Shown one piece after another: positions 4,743 to 5,714 of a stretch of DNA of 5,714 bases (positions are counted from its first letter, which is position 1; the number at the start of each line of letters is the position of its first letter). The position numbers and the translations under genes are program-made. The notes under the pieces were generated by a model. It was given only the letters and a program-made list of their open reading frames with translations, had not been told where the DNA came from and did not search any database. Source of the DNA: Thermogutta sp. (GTDB taxonomy: Bacteria > Planctomycetota > Planctomycetia > Pirellulales > Thermoguttaceae); the NCBI GenBank assembly GCA_012798155.1, contig JAAZNR010000083.1:1-5714 (forward strand), given 5' to 3'.

Positions 4743-5714
4743 GTGCGAGTGCTGATCGTCCACCACGCCCTGTCCCCCCGGTCGTCCCCCGACGACCGCG
4801 ACGTGCTGCATCAGGCGGAGTTCGTGCGTCTCGGCCTGCTCCGCTTGGGGCACGCCGTCGATACCCTCTCGACCGACCTGAATTTGCAACGCTTTCGCGA
4901 AGACATCCTCCGCCTTGCCCCGGACGCCGTCTTTCACTTGGTCGAGTCGCTGGGAAGAACAGACCGGCTGCAATACCTTTCGGCGGGCGTCCTGGATGCG
5001 CTCGCCGTGCCCTACACCGGGTGTCCCACGCAGGCCCTGTTCGAGACCAATGATAAGCTGCTGGCGAAAGCGCGGCTGCGTGCGGCAGGTTTGCCCACGC
5101 CCGACTGGATCGACCCGGCCCGGCCTGAACCGTTTGCGACCGCGGCGCGTTCCGGGCAGAGGTACTTGATCAAGAGCGCCTGGGAGCACGCCTCCGCGGG
5201 CATCGAGGAAGCACTCCGCCCCGTGGCGACGCCCGAACAGTATCGCGACCTGCTCGCCGCCCTCGAGCGCATCACGACCCAAACGCGACGCCCGTGGTTC
5301 GCCGAGGCATTCATCGAAGGCCGGGAATTCAACCTCTCGATCTTGGGCGGAAAAGACCGGCCCGAGGTGCTTCCGCCGGCCGAGATCGATTTCTCGGCAT
5401 TTCCGCCGGGGAAGCCCCGCATCGTGGGCTACAAGGCCAAATGGGAGGAGGACTCGTTCGAATATCGGGCCACGCCCCGCCGCTTCGATTTTCCGGCCTC
5501 GGATCGGCCCCTTTTGACGGAGCTGGAGCGTTTGGCCGTCGCCTGCTGGGACCTGTTTCAACTGCGGGGATATGCCCGGGTCGATTTTCGCGTGGACCCG
5601 GCCGGGCGGCCCTTCATCCTGGAGATCAACGCCAATCCCTGCCTTTCCCCGGACGCGGGCTTCATGGCGGCGGTGGCGGCGGCGGGCTACAGTCCGGAGG
5701 ACGCCCTGGCCCGC
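4743..5714 (+). CDS. Second D-Ala-D-Ala-ligase-like ATP-grasp ligase (3' end cut by window)
   Basis: This open frame starts at a GTG at 4743, 33 nt after the previous stop, with a weak GAGAG site about 8 nt upstream. It runs in frame through the window edge (324 codons, no stop), so probably only a few tens of residues are missing. ATP-grasp landmarks are: LFETNDKLLAKARLRAAGLPTP (about 100-121, the Ddl DK..K segment); K144 with WEHASAGI (147-154); FAEAFIEGREFN (186-197); PAEIDF (212-217); GYKAKW (229-234); R279 and the metal triad D281, E294, N296, spaced 13 and 2 as in Ddl. The PAEIDF and YxAKW motifs are nearer to genuine Ddl than those of its neighbour. The substrate loop, NANPCLSPDAGF, is different from Ddl and contains a Cys (C300). 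It is a diverged relative of the preceding gene rather than a recent duplicate, and presumably performs a second ATP-dependent joining step. The substrate is unknown. Confidence 0.88.
   Translation, partial: MRVLIVHHALSPRSSPDDRDVLHQAEFVRLGLLRLGHAVDTLSTDLNLQRFREDILRLAPDAVFHLVESLGRTDRLQYLSAGVLDALAVPYTGCPTQALFETNDKLLAKARLRAAGLPTPDWIDPARPEPFATAARSGQRYLIKSAWEHASAGIEEALRPVATPEQYRDLLAALERITTQTRRPWFAEAFIEGREFNLSILGGKDRPEVLPPAEIDFSAFPPGKPRIVGYKAKWEEDSFEYRATPRRFDFPASDRPLLTELERLAVACWDLFQLRGYARVDFRVDPAGRPFILEINANPCLSPDAGFMAAVAAAGYSPEDALAR

Noticed and set aside
3494..5053. 519-residue open frame on the plus strand
   Set aside because: It is an Arg/Pro-rich shadow overlapping the YkgJ-like gene and both ATP-grasp genes in another frame, with no motif or ribosome site.
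3528..5561. 677-residue open frame on the minus strand
   Set aside because: It lies opposite three plus-strand genes with clear family motifs. Its translation is rich in Gly, Arg and Gln with no recognisable domain. In high-GC DNA the antisense frame aligned with the codon third position is often free of stops.

Overview
The window comes from a GC-rich bacterium. Planctomycetota (Pirellulales/Thermoguttaceae-like) is my best guess. The basis is inference: high GC throughout, arginine/proline-rich shadow frames, a Tat-exported protein, and a palindrome pair in the intergenic region resembling REP-type elements I associate with that phylum. No marker gene here proves the taxonomy. All five genes lie on the + strand; the last runs off the right edge.

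Layout. Positions 33-1208 encode an exported protein with a twin-arginine signal, an Ig-like beta-sandwich and a divergent polysaccharide-deacetylase-like (NodB-type) domain. Positions 1209-1569 hold no credible gene but are dense in short palindromes, including a REP-like pair at 1304-1353. A sigma70-type promoter (TTGACA, 17-nt spacer, extended -10) lies at 1570-1598, followed by a ~100-nt leader with competing stem possibilities.

Downstream is a tight four-gene run. It contains a lysine 2,3-aminomutase-type radical SAM/PLP enzyme (1709-3049), a YkgJ-type cysteine-cluster protein (3070-3729), and two different D-Ala-D-Ala-ligase-like ATP-grasp enzymes (3714-4709 and 4743 to past 5714). The gaps are 20 nt, a 16-nt overlap and 33 nt, so this looks like one transcript.

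How the genes may work together (inference). The aminomutase keeps both aspartates that select lysine, so it should make beta-lysine. Each ATP-grasp protein keeps the metal triad and nucleotide-binding lysines of the Ddl family. The first visibly lacks the N-terminal D-Ala signature of true Ddl, and both have unusual substrate-loop motifs. A reasonable hypothesis is a pathway that makes a beta-amino acid and joins it to other amino acids or small acids in two ATP-dependent steps. The YkgJ-like protein would supply a metal or Fe-S function or a modification step. I know of no described pathway with exactly this composition, and the product is unknown. The aminomutase also lacks the zinc site of the classical clostridial enzyme on both sides of the subunit contact, which marks it as a distinct subfamily.
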